In this document: piece after piece, positions 1 through 7,745 of the stretch
How the letters are laid out: each line of letters opens with the position of its first letter
How positions within the stretch are numbered: position 1 is the first letter of the stretch
Assembly: GCF_900104665.1 (NCBI RefSeq)
Contig: NZ_LT629969.1
Coordinates: forward strand, 527,560 to 590,212
DNA: 62,653 bases
DNA from: Traorella massiliensis
GTDB lineage: Bacteria; Bacillota_I; Bacilli_A; Erysipelotrichales; Erysipelotrichaceae
Direction: 5' to 3'
Notes under the pieces: model-generated
Told to the model about the DNA's origin: nothing
Database searches by the model: none
What the model saw: the letters and a program-made list of their open reading frames with translations, nothing else
Made by a program: the position numbers and the translations under genes

Positions 1-3
1 AAT

Positions 4-39
4 AGCTCAAATAGGTGATAAAATAAGCGTATTTGAGCT
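4..39. terminator. Inverted repeat at window start, possible terminator
   Basis: The 10-base arms AGCTCAAATA (4-13) and TATTTGAGCT (30-39) are perfect inverse complements around a 16-base loop and are followed by a short T-rich stretch. This could be the terminator of a gene left of the window, or an end structure of the neighbouring insertion sequence. The upstream context is missing, so the role is open. Confidence 0.4.
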
Positions 40-104
40 TTTCTGTTCGGAAAGAGTATGATATAATAGATGTATAAATATACATCTATAGAAAGGATGA
101 TTTT

Positions 105-1748
105 ATGCATCAAAATCCTGTGGATTTACCTGAAAGAACAGTCATCATAAAAGGCAGAAGTGGCAGTTATGTGTACTTGACACAAAGGGTTAAATATTCG
201 CCAGAATTAAAACAAACCAGACCAGTAAGAGTAGCTATTGGAAAACTTAACGAAGAAGGAAAGCTGATTCCAAACAGGAACTATTTTGAAATATTTCCAT
301 ATGAACAGAATGAACCCGGAGATAAAGCAGACTTCGTTATTGCGGGACCTCATTTTGTGGCGGACAAGATAAGTGCTGGGAATGGATTAAAAGAACTGCT
401 GGAGACGATTTTCAAAGATGATTCGGACAAGATCCTGGATATAGCGACATATATGATGATGAGCGAAAATAACGTAATGCAGTATTTTGAAGACTATGGA
501 TATAATCACACATTGTTCAGTGCAGAGAACTTCGATGATAATGCGATAGGAAGACTGTTTAAAAAAATAAAAGTAAAGGATATCGATTTGTTCATCAGAT
601 CGTGGGTACATATGCATGTTGAGAAGCAAATCTATATAGCTTATGATTCGACGAATATGAACAGTGCTGCAGGAAATCTTGAATTGGCAGAATACGGACA
701 TGCGAAGGATCGTGATGAATTACCGCAAGTGAATTTATCAATAGGATATAATCAGACGGATCAGGTGCCTTTATTCTATGAATTGTTTCCGGGAAGCATC
801 ATCGACAATACGGAATGTGAAAAGATGGTGGAGAGAGCCCGGCAGTACGGATGCAGGGAAATAGGATTCATACTGGACAGGGGATATTTTTCATTACGGA
901 ATATAAGGTATTTCGAAAAGCATAATTATGACTATATACTGATGACGAAGGGGAATGCAAAGTTCATACAGGAAGCGGCAGAAGAAGCAGGAGCAGTATT
1001 AAAGAACGGATATTCAAATTATATGCAGGGATACGAACTGTACGGGATGACAGTAGAGAAGGATTTATTCAATACAGGAAAAAAAGAATATGTGCATGTA
1101 TATTATAATGGAATAGAAGCGGAAAAAGAAAAGATTACGATCAATAACAGATTCAATAAGATGGATGAGGAGTTAGAGAAGAAGAAAGAGAAAAAGATAA
1201 AGAAAGCAGAAGATGTGAAAAGCTATGAGAAATATTATCGATTGGGATTTGATGAGAATGGATACTTCATGAATTATCAAAGAAAAGATAACGAAATCAT
1301 GAAGCTGATAAATAAAGCGGGATATTTTGCGATAGTGACGTCAAAAAAGATGAGTGCAGAAGAAGCGCTGGAAACATATCGGGATAGGGATGCGGTGGAA
1401 AAGATATTCAGGATGGAAAAGACATATTTAGGGAATGATGTATTCAGAGTACATTCGGAAGAGAAACTTGAAAGCAAAGTGTTCGTATCATTCATAGCAT
1501 TGATTATCAGGAATGAGATTTATCAGTCATTAAAGGAATTGTATAAAACGAATAGAAAAGAGTACACAGTACCGAAAGTATTGAAAGATTATGAACGGCT
1601 GGGAGTAACTAAATTAGCGGATGAGAAATATCATATAAGATATCGACTGACAAATAAGCAAAAGAAGATATTAAAGGCACTGGGAGCAACAGAAGAAGAA
1701 TACAGGAAGTTTGTAAATGAACAAATGGATATGTTAGTTAATAATTAA
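105..1748 (+). CDS. IS1634/IS4-superfamily DDE transposase
   Basis: This 547-residue protein is the transposase of the surrounding insertion sequence. It should cut and rejoin DNA with an RNase H-fold DDE active site. Candidate catalytic residues are D181 (in AYDSTN), D258 (in FILDRGYFS) and a Glu near 432 in AVEKIFRMEK, where the YRxRDxxE pattern resembles the IS4-group signature. The C-terminal third has the helical, Lys-rich character usual for the family. The ribosome site GAAAGGATG precedes the ATG with good spacing. The length matches IS1634-type enzymes (about 550 residues) and I see no frameshift. The family assignment comes from motif memory, not from a search. Confidence 0.85.
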   Translation: MHQNPVDLPERTVIIKGRSGSYVYLTQRVKYSPELKQTRPVRVAIGKLNEEGKLIPNRNYFEIFPYEQNEPGDKADFVIAGPHFVADKISAGNGLKELLETIFKDDSDKILDIATYMMMSENNVMQYFEDYGYNHTLFSAENFDDNAIGRLFKKIKVKDIDLFIRSWVHMHVEKQIYIAYDSTNMNSAAGNLELAEYGHAKDRDELPQVNLSIGYNQTDQVPLFYELFPGSIIDNTECEKMVERARQYGCREIGFILDRGYFSLRNIRYFEKHNYDYILMTKGNAKFIQEAAEEAGAVLKNGYSNYMQGYELYGMTVEKDLFNTGKKEYVHVYYNGIEAEKEKITINNRFNKMDEELEKKKEKKIKKAEDVKSYEKYYRLGFDENGYFMNYQRKDNEIMKLINKAGYFAIVTSKKMSAEEALETYRDRDAVEKIFRMEKTYLGNDVFRVHSEEKLESKVFVSFIALIIRNEIYQSLKELYKTNRKEYTVPKVLKDYERLGVTKLADEKYHIRYRLTNKQKKILKALGATEEEYRKFVNEQMDMLVNN

Positions 1749-1761
1749 CATATCCATTTTA
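1725..1761 (+). terminator. Terminator spanning the transposase stop codon
   Basis: The 12-base perfect arms ATGGATATGTTA (1725-1736) and TAACATATCCAT (1746-1757) surround a 9-base loop, and the second arm begins with the transposase TAA stop. A TTTTAT tail follows. It should end transposase transcription and insulate the surface-protein gene. Confidence 0.7.
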
Positions 1762-1823
1762 TATAGATGTATAATTTTTTGAGAAGTTGACGAAATAAAC
1801 TAGATTTTTTAAATCACCAATAG

Positions 1824-1900
1824 TATAATAAATATAGATAGAAATATAGTATTATTCATTTGTATTTTATTATTTCAGATGAATGATAATATCTATATTT
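1824..1900 (+). promoter_or_regulatory. -10 box and long imperfect hairpin in leader of the surface-protein gene
   Basis: A TATAAT box sits at 1824-1829. Downstream, the arms 1842-1862 and 1876-1900 form a long imperfect inverted repeat (AAATATAG/CTATATTT plus TCATTTG/CAGATGAA with a small offset). It lies wholly in the putative 5' leader of the gene starting at 1937. It is not followed by a T-run, so it looks more like an mRNA-stability or translational element, or a protein-binding site, than a terminator. I recognise no named riboswitch. Confidence 0.4.
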
Positions 1901-1936
1901 TGATTCGAAAGCATAAATCATACGCAAGGAGGAAAT

Positions 1937-4186
1937 ATGAAAAAGTTTGCTTTAGCTTTTCTTTCTCTGGTAATGGCGTTCGCATTAATGATACCAGTGA
2001 AAGCGGCTACCAATGTAGCAAAAATAGGCAATGTTGAGTATGCAACATTAGAAGATGCTGTTGATGCAGTAGAATCTACATCTTTTTCAACGCATCAAGC
2101 ACCTGAAACTCCTACAACAATTACCTTGCTTGAAGATACAAATGCAGGAATTGATATTGGAAAATCAGGAGTAGAATTAAAGAATGTTATCCTGGATTTA
2201 AATGGACATACCCTAACATTAGGGCCTGCGGTAGGTTCGACAGGAACAGAAACAAATGGGTTAAGAGTATTATCTTATAGCAAAATCGAAATTAAAAACG
2301 GTACCATTACTAGTAATGATATGTTGAATGATGCCGGTGGATATGTGAAATTCATGTTGGTTAATTATGGTACAATGATTTTGGATAATATTAAAGTTGT
2401 TCCTGGAAATAAGGTTGAGGGAACTATCAACAATCGTGGTGATTTGACATTAAAAGGTAATACTGAAGTACCAACAGCACCAGTTCCTTTTTATGGTGAT
2501 GTAAAGTTTGCTATTACGAATGATGTTTATAATGCACATTATACTAATTTTGATGCTAGATTAACAGTAGATTCTCCAAATGTAAAGGTTGGAGTTGTAC
2601 AAGTTGAAAGATATCCAACAAATAGAAATGGCAATGAAGGGGCTGTTGTCTTAGATATTTCAGCAGGAACGTTTGATAAAGTAATTGATGATGGTTACGA
2701 AATAGTCCCTGTAGAAGGAAATGTTTCCGGAGGTACTTTCTCTGTACCATTAGATGAAATATATTATGCTGATCAGGCAAATGTGACTGTAAAACTTAAC
2801 GAAGATGTTCAAAAAGATGTTGTAATTCCTGCAGGTGCAACTGTAACGTTAGATCTTAATGGACAAACATTAACAAATGTAACATCCGATACGATTACTG
2901 TGGAAAAGGGTGCAACTTTAAAAGTTATTGGAGAAGGAACTGTTGATAATAAGAGCAATGGAAGAGCTGCAGTATTCAATAATGGAAATGTTACATTAAA
3001 TGGCGGTACTTATGATCGTACATCTGAGAGTGGTGAAAGTGCTGATATCAGTGGTGGTAATAGCTGGTATACGATTTGTAATCATGGTACTATGACGATC
3101 AATAAAGGCGTAACTGTTAAAAATACTGGAAGCTTCAGTAGTATGATTGAAAATGGATATTACAGTTATAATAGTTCTAATACAAGAAATGGACATAATC
3201 CAAGTGTAAATGAGGCAAATCCTTCATTAAATATCAATGGTGGTGAATTTGTTGGGGGCCTAAATACTGTTAAGAATGATGACGGTGGTGTTCTTACAAT
3301 TAAAGATGGAAACTTCACAAATACGACTCAGGCAGCAGTTTTGAATTGGAATAAAGCTACGATTGAAGGTGGATATTTTGAAACTGATGCGGAAAACTGT
3401 ATTTTGAATGGTGCTTCTTCTATGAACTCTTCTAAAAATAATTTAGGGGAGTTAACGATTAGCGGTGGTACGTTTAATAGTAATGGAATTACTGTTTTAA
3501 ATTACTTCACATTCACAGGTGATGAATTAATTAATATAAAAGGTGGTACTTATCTTTCTGATGGTGTTGCTGATAATAGTGTAACTCAGTATTTTCCTGA
3601 AAACTCTAATTTACAGGTAAATCCTGATACTGGTGAAGTAGGTGTTTTCCATACAGTAACATTTGTTATTGATAATGAAGAAAAAGATGTGCTTGTAAAA
3701 GAAAACGGATTAGCTGAGGCTCTAGAAGCTCCAGTCAAAGAAGGTTATACATTTGTTGGATGGTTTAATGGAGATAAAGAATATGATTTCAATACTCCAG
3801 TAACAGCTGATATTACATTAACTGCTAAATATGAAGTAACAAAATATACAGTATCATTCAGTGATGGTGTAGAAAGCCAGGAAGTAGAACATGGAAAGAC
3901 AGCTGTAAAACCAGCTGATCCAAAAAAGGAAGGCTATACATTTATTGGATGGTATCTTGGAGATGAGGAATATGATTTCAGTACACCGGTAACGAGTGAT
4001 TTAGAATTGACAGCTAAATTTGAAAAGAATAATGTTCCTGTTGATCCTGAAAAGCCAGCAGATGATAATACAACTGAAACACCAAATACGAATGGTATGA
4101 GCTTTGTTGCTTGTTATGGTATGATGTTCGTGTTAAGTGGTATGATTCTGCTTGTATTAGCGAAAAAGAGAAGTTTGAACAAATAA
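1937..4186 (+). CDS. Secreted surface protein with beta-helix-like body and two InlB-type repeats
   Basis: This 749-residue protein starts with a typical signal peptide (MKKFALAFLSLVMAFALM, cleavage near VKA-A). Residues 50-560 are rich in repeated G-G-x-F/Y and N-G-T turns, the pattern of right-handed beta-helix or pectate-lyase-like adhesins. Residues about 573-635 and 636-697 are two Listeria-Bacteroides (InlB B) repeats, each with EGYTF-(V/I)GW and a closing LTAK. The C-terminus has a Pro/Thr spacer, TPNTNG, a hydrophobic segment and a KKRSLNK tail. That is sortase-signal architecture, but canonical LPXTG is absent. The start follows an excellent AAGGAGG site. The likely role is surface adhesion or interaction; the ligand is unknown. 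Confidence 0.75.
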   Translation: MKKFALAFLSLVMAFALMIPVKAATNVAKIGNVEYATLEDAVDAVESTSFSTHQAPETPTTITLLEDTNAGIDIGKSGVELKNVILDLNGHTLTLGPAVGSTGTETNGLRVLSYSKIEIKNGTITSNDMLNDAGGYVKFMLVNYGTMILDNIKVVPGNKVEGTINNRGDLTLKGNTEVPTAPVPFYGDVKFAITNDVYNAHYTNFDARLTVDSPNVKVGVVQVERYPTNRNGNEGAVVLDISAGTFDKVIDDGYEIVPVEGNVSGGTFSVPLDEIYYADQANVTVKLNEDVQKDVVIPAGATVTLDLNGQTLTNVTSDTITVEKGATLKVIGEGTVDNKSNGRAAVFNNGNVTLNGGTYDRTSESGESADISGGNSWYTICNHGTMTINKGVTVKNTGSFSSMIENGYYSYNSSNTRNGHNPSVNEANPSLNINGGEFVGGLNTVKNDDGGVLTIKDGNFTNTTQAAVLNWNKATIEGGYFETDAENCILNGASSMNSSKNNLGELTISGGTFNSNGITVLNYFTFTGDELINIKGGTYLSDGVADNSVTQYFPENSNLQVNPDTGEVGVFHTVTFVIDNEEKDVLVKENGLAEALEAPVKEGYTFVGWFNGDKEYDFNTPVTADITLTAKYEVTKYTVSFSDGVESQEVEHGKTAVKPADPKKEGYTFIGWYLGDEEYDFSTPVTSDLELTAKFEKNNVPVDPEKPADDNTTETPNTNGMSFVACYGMMFVLSGMILLVLAKKRSLNK

Positions 4187-4209
4187 AGATATAAAAAACA
4201 GTTAATAAG

Positions 4210-4282
4210 AAAAGGTGAGAAGATATTTTGAATCTTTAAAAAGTTGATTTGACTTTCTAGGTTCATATCTCACCTTTTTTCT
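4210..4282 (+). terminator. Terminator after the surface-protein gene
   Basis: The arm AAAAGGTGAGA-AG-ATAT (4210-4226) pairs with ATATCTCACCTTTT (4265-4278), leaving a 2-base bulge and a long loop, and is followed by a T-run. It lies 24 bases after the stop codon and separates the surface protein from the hydrogenase operon. Confidence 0.6.
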
Positions 4283-4316
4283 TATAATTTTAAAAGTTGA
4301 TATTTATATAAGGATG

Positions 4317-4340
4317 AATTGTGATATAATTATCATGATT
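4317..4340 (+). promoter_or_regulatory. Extended -10 promoter overlapped by an imperfect palindrome, hydrogenase operon
   Basis: TGATATAAT at 4322-4330 reads as an extended -10 box (TG-n-TATAAT). A 24-base imperfect palindrome is centred on it: arms AATTGTGATA (4317-4326) and TATCATGATT (4331-4340) agree at 8 of 10 positions. A repressor bound here would block the promoter. The half-site TTGTGA recalls Rex-type redox operators, but the right half departs from that consensus, so the regulator is not identified. Confidence 0.45.
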
Positions 4341-4360
4341 TAAAGAGAGGAAAATAGAAT

Positions 4361-5818
4361 ATGAGTTTATTTACACATGAAGCACGTCAATTTAAATTTG
4401 ATGTTCTGAGAGAAGTTGCAAGACGCTCATTCGAGGGAAAGATCAATGAAGATACGGTTGATGAGATTGCAACTTTCCTGATCCCCACTAATCATGCAGA
4501 TTTCAGATGCTGCGTGTATAAGGAAAGAGAAATTATAAGAGAAAGAACCCGTTTGGCATTAGGAAAAAAGCCAAATACAATAAGAAAAGATAACTATTCT
4601 CCTAAACAGATCGTTCATGTTTTGGAAGCTGCTTGTGACGGCTGCAGTATTCATAAGATCATGGTAACAGATAACTGTCGCAAATGTATGGCTAAAAGCT
4701 GTCAGGCTTCTTGTAAGTTTGATGCGATGAAAATGGGTAGCGACAAAGCCTATATTGATTATGATAAATGTAAATCATGCGGTGCTTGCGTAAAAGCATG
4801 TCCATTTAATGCGATCGTTCAAAGCGAGCGTCCATGTGTTCGCTCTTGTCCGGTAAATGCTATTTCGATGGATGAAAATGATTTGTGTGTCATTAATGAG
4901 GAAAACTGTATTAGCTGTGGTGCTTGTCAGGCTGGTTGCCCATTTGGAGCAATTGAAGATATTTCATTTATGACTCAGGTAACAGATGATCTTCGCCGTG
5001 GAGAAAAAGTAGTAGCTATTGTTGCGCCATCTATTCAAGGACAGATGGGACAGGCAACTTTGCCACAGATTTTAACTGCAATTTTAGAAGTAGGTTTTGC
5101 AGATGTTTATGAAGCAGCGGTAGGTGCTGATGCGGTAGCTGATTTTGAAGCTAAAGAGCTGTTGAAACATAAAGCAGAAGGTATTAAGATGACAACTTCC
5201 TGCTGTCCAGCGTTTGTAAATATGGCCCGTATTCATTTTCCAACCGTTTATGAAAAGAATGTCAGCAAAGTAGTTTCACCAATGGAGGCAATTGCCCGTC
5301 AAATTAAAAGTAAACAGGATTGCAAGATTGCCTTTATTGGCCCTTGTGTAGCGAAAAAGAATGAAGCTTTGAATGATTGGTCAGTTGTTGATTATGTCTT
5401 AACATTTGAAGAGATTGCAGCTATGATCATTGCGAAAGAGATTGCGGTAGAAAATCTTGAACCGAGCGATAAAAATATAGCTAGTATCCATGGTAAGAAT
5501 TTTGCTGTTGGTGGTGGTGTCAGCAAGGCAGTTTCTGAATCTTTAAAAGAAAATAATCTGGAAGCAGTGACGAGCAAATATGCAGATGGTGCTGCTGAAT
5601 GTAAGATGAATCTATTGCTGATGAAGCTTGGCAGATTTAATGAAGATATTTTAGAAGGCATGGCTTGTGTTGGCGGCTGTGTCAGTGGTCCTGCGACTAT
5701 AGAGTCGCCGGTAAAGGTGAAGCAGTTAATGGCAAAAGAAAATGCTGCCATTAAAGATAAGACCATTCAATCTGTTCTTGAAGAGGTTGATTTTAGTCAG
5801 GTTAATATGCATCGATAG
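4361..5818 (+). CDS. Group B monomeric [FeFe] hydrogenase
   Basis: This 485-residue iron-sulfur enzyme is predicted to interconvert protons and H2 with ferredoxin-type electrons. The N-terminal FRCCVYKERE (about 48-57) and the CxxC-rich region (95-120) match group B enzymes. Two 4Fe-4S ferredoxin motifs follow (C137-C147 and C183-C193). The H-cluster motifs are L1 TSCCP (279-283), L2 PCVAKKNE (328-335) and L3 MACVGGC (434-440), so all four cluster cysteines and the proton-relay Cys are present. The physiological role of group B enzymes is poorly defined. It is the first gene of an operon with a sensory hydrogenase and is 11 bases from the next gene. The maturases HydE, HydF and HydG are not in the window. 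Confidence 0.88.
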   Translation: MSLFTHEARQFKFDVLREVARRSFEGKINEDTVDEIATFLIPTNHADFRCCVYKEREIIRERTRLALGKKPNTIRKDNYSPKQIVHVLEAACDGCSIHKIMVTDNCRKCMAKSCQASCKFDAMKMGSDKAYIDYDKCKSCGACVKACPFNAIVQSERPCVRSCPVNAISMDENDLCVINEENCISCGACQAGCPFGAIEDISFMTQVTDDLRRGEKVVAIVAPSIQGQMGQATLPQILTAILEVGFADVYEAAVGADAVADFEAKELLKHKAEGIKMTTSCCPAFVNMARIHFPTVYEKNVSKVVSPMEAIARQIKSKQDCKIAFIGPCVAKKNEALNDWSVVDYVLTFEEIAAMIIAKEIAVENLEPSDKNIASIHGKNFAVGGGVSKAVSESLKENNLEAVTSKYADGAAECKMNLLLMKLGRFNEDILEGMACVGGCVSGPATIESPVKVKQLMAKENAAIKDKTIQSVLEEVDFSQVNMHR

Positions 5819-5829
5819 GAGGGAAAATT

Positions 5830-6072
5830 ATGCATACTATTGAAATCTGCGTTGGAAGCAGCTGCTTTGTGAAAGGAAGCAATGAACTGGTGGAGAAACT
5901 TAAGAAATATCTTGAAGATAATCATCTTGAGGATAAAGTTCAATTGAAGGGTGCTTTCTGTATGGGACAATGTGCAAAAGGACTGGGAGTTCGAGTTGAT
6001 GGCAAACTTCTAGAAGGTGTCACACTTTCCAACGCTATTGATTTAATTGAAATTGAATTAAATTCTCTATGA
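5830..6072 (+). CDS. Thioredoxin-fold [2Fe-2S] ferredoxin (NuoE/HydC-like)
   Basis: This 80-residue protein has the four-cysteine pattern of thioredoxin-like 2Fe-2S ferredoxins: ICVGSSC near the N-terminus and FCMGQC around residue 48. It should carry electrons between the hydrogenases of this operon or from them to another partner. It starts after a GGAGGG site and its TGA overlaps the next ATG (ATGA, 6069-6072), indicating translational coupling to the sensory hydrogenase. It is only the cluster domain, without the longer N-terminus of complex I NuoE. Confidence 0.8.
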   Translation: MHTIEICVGSSCFVKGSNELVEKLKKYLEDNHLEDKVQLKGAFCMGQCAKGLGVRVDGKLLEGVTLSNAIDLIEIELNSL

Positions 6073-7745
6073 AGCCTTTAATTACACTTGTTGAATATAA
6101 CTGTAAAAGTTGTTTAAAGTGTGTACGCAATTGTCCGACAAAATCAATCCGTTTTGAGAATAATCATCCTTATATTGTAGAAGAAGAATGTATTCATTGT
6201 GGAAATTGTTATTTATGCTGTCCACAGTCGGCGAAAGAAATCAGAAGTGATCTTGATCTTGTGAAAAGCTGGTTATCTGCGAAAGAAGAAGTTGTCATTT
6301 CTATTGCTCCAAGTTATCAGGTGATTTGGGATAACTATGCAAAATTAAAGCAAAATCTATATAAGCTTGGGTTTAGTGCGGTTGAAGAAACAGCTAGAGG
6401 AGCTTCTGTTGTTTCAGCACAGTATGGTGCATTGATGCATGAAAAAAAGATGAATAATATCATTGAAACCTGCTGTCCAACAGTTGTTGAGATGATTGAA
6501 AAAGAATATCCGGAACTAGTATCTTGTCTAGCACCGGTAGCTTCGCCGATGATCGTACATGGAAGAATGTTGAAAAAGAAATATCCAAATGCTAAGATTG
6601 TTTTCTTATCTCCATGTATTGCGAAGCAGCATGAAGTGATGGATGAGCGTTTTAGTGATGCAGTGGATGCAGTAATTTCAATGCCGGATATGGATGAATG
6701 GATCATGAATAGTAATGAGTCTATTTCATATGAAATGGATGAGGAGGAAAATATTGCGCGAATTTATCCTATTAGTGGTGGAATCATTAAAACGATCGAT
6801 GATTTTAATGGATATAAGAGTCTGGCTGTTGATGGTATCAGAAGATGCCGGGCTGTTTTAGAATCGATTAAGAATGGACATTTAAACGGATATTTTTTTG
6901 AATTAAATGCTTGTGAAGGTGGCTGTTTAGGTGGCCCTTATTTATTAGCTTATAAGGATAACGAATGGCTTGCACAAAGCAGAATCAGTGAATATGAGAA
7001 CGGAACTAAGATAAAAGCAGATAAGGCTGAATTTACGTCAGCACAGTTTAAAGATAAATCTGTAAAAAAACCTGTTTTCTCTGAGTATCAGATTCATGAA
7101 GTACTTTGCAGTATGGGAAAAGCTGATCGTTCGAAACGACTGGATTGTGGAGCTTGTGGATATGATACATGCCGTGCAAAAGCCATTGCTGTATTAGAGG
7201 GCAAAAGCGATCCTAAGCATTGTCTGCCATATGCTTTGGAAAATGCGCAATCAGTTTCTAATCTTGTCATTCAGCATTCGCCAAATGGTATTATCGTGCT
7301 TGATTCTGACAATAAGATCAAAGAAATCAATCCAAGTGCCGTTCGGCTTTTAGGTATTCAAAATTATAGTGTTAAGGGCTTTGAAATAGAAGCAATTTTA
7401 CCTAGTGAGCAGCTGATGGATATTCTTCATCGAAAGGTTCAGGATGTTTCTTATATGGTGGAAGAAATTCATGGTGGTGAAAAGGTTTGCAATATTGCCG
7501 CACTGCCTTTAGGTGATGAACAGTCATATGTACTGATTCTGATGGATCTGACCAATCAGCGTGAGCAGGAAAAGAAAATGAAGAAGTTGCGTAAGGAAAC
7601 AATAGAATCTACACAAAAGGTCATTGATAAACAAATGCGTGTTGTTCAAGAAATCGCATCCTTATTAGGTGAGACGACAGCTGAGACGAAAGTCGTGCTG
7701 ACAAAGCTTAATAAGGCAATTGATGGAGATGATCTGAATGGATAA
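6069..7745 (+). CDS. Sensory [FeFe] hydrogenase with PAS domain (HydS-like)
   Basis: The 558 residues comprise two 4Fe-4S ferredoxin motifs (12-22 and 41-51), a hydrogenase H-cluster domain (about 70-310), an extra iron-sulfur module (DCGACGYDTC, 359-368), a PAS domain (about 397-510) and a C-terminal helical, probably coiled-coil tail. H-cluster motifs are ETCCP (133-137), SPCIAKQHE (181-189) and ACEGGC (281-286). This is the layout of group C putative H2 sensors. It has no kinase or cyclase domain, so the output is most likely the phosphatase encoded immediately after, whose ATG overlaps this gene's end by 8 bases. Function is inferred from the family; no sensing has been shown here. Confidence 0.85.
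   Translation: MKPLITLVEYNCKSCLKCVRNCPTKSIRFENNHPYIVEEECIHCGNCYLCCPQSAKEIRSDLDLVKSWLSAKEEVVISIAPSYQVIWDNYAKLKQNLYKLGFSAVEETARGASVVSAQYGALMHEKKMNNIIETCCPTVVEMIEKEYPELVSCLAPVASPMIVHGRMLKKKYPNAKIVFLSPCIAKQHEVMDERFSDAVDAVISMPDMDEWIMNSNESISYEMDEEENIARIYPISGGIIKTIDDFNGYKSLAVDGIRRCRAVLESIKNGHLNGYFFELNACEGGCLGGPYLLAYKDNEWLAQSRISEYENGTKIKADKAEFTSAQFKDKSVKKPVFSEYQIHEVLCSMGKADRSKRLDCGACGYDTCRAKAIAVLEGKSDPKHCLPYALENAQSVSNLVIQHSPNGIIVLDSDNKIKEINPSAVRLLGIQNYSVKGFEIEAILPSEQLMDILHRKVQDVSYMVEEIHGGEKVCNIAALPLGDEQSYVLILMDLTNQREQEKKMKKLRKETIESTQKVIDKQMRVVQEIASLLGETTAETKVVLTKLNKAIDGDDLNG

Larger units (their letters stand above)
79..1773 (+). mobile_element. IS1634-like insertion sequence with candidate terminal inverted repeats
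   Basis: The single transposase gene is bracketed by a perfect 12-base inverted repeat: TATACATCTATA at 79-90 and TATAGATGTATA at 1762-1773. Another direct copy of TAGATGTATA lies at 67-76, so the left end contains a palindrome (67-88) and the exact tip of the element is uncertain. No target duplication could be fixed by eye. A TATAAT box at 62-67 is a plausible -10 element for the transposase. The full-length ORF and preserved ends suggest a potentially active copy. Confidence 0.6.

Noticed and set aside
2556-3196. Minus-strand ORFs inside the surface-protein gene.
   Set aside because: They are low-complexity, have no ribosome sites and lie opposite a coding sequence with clear domains.
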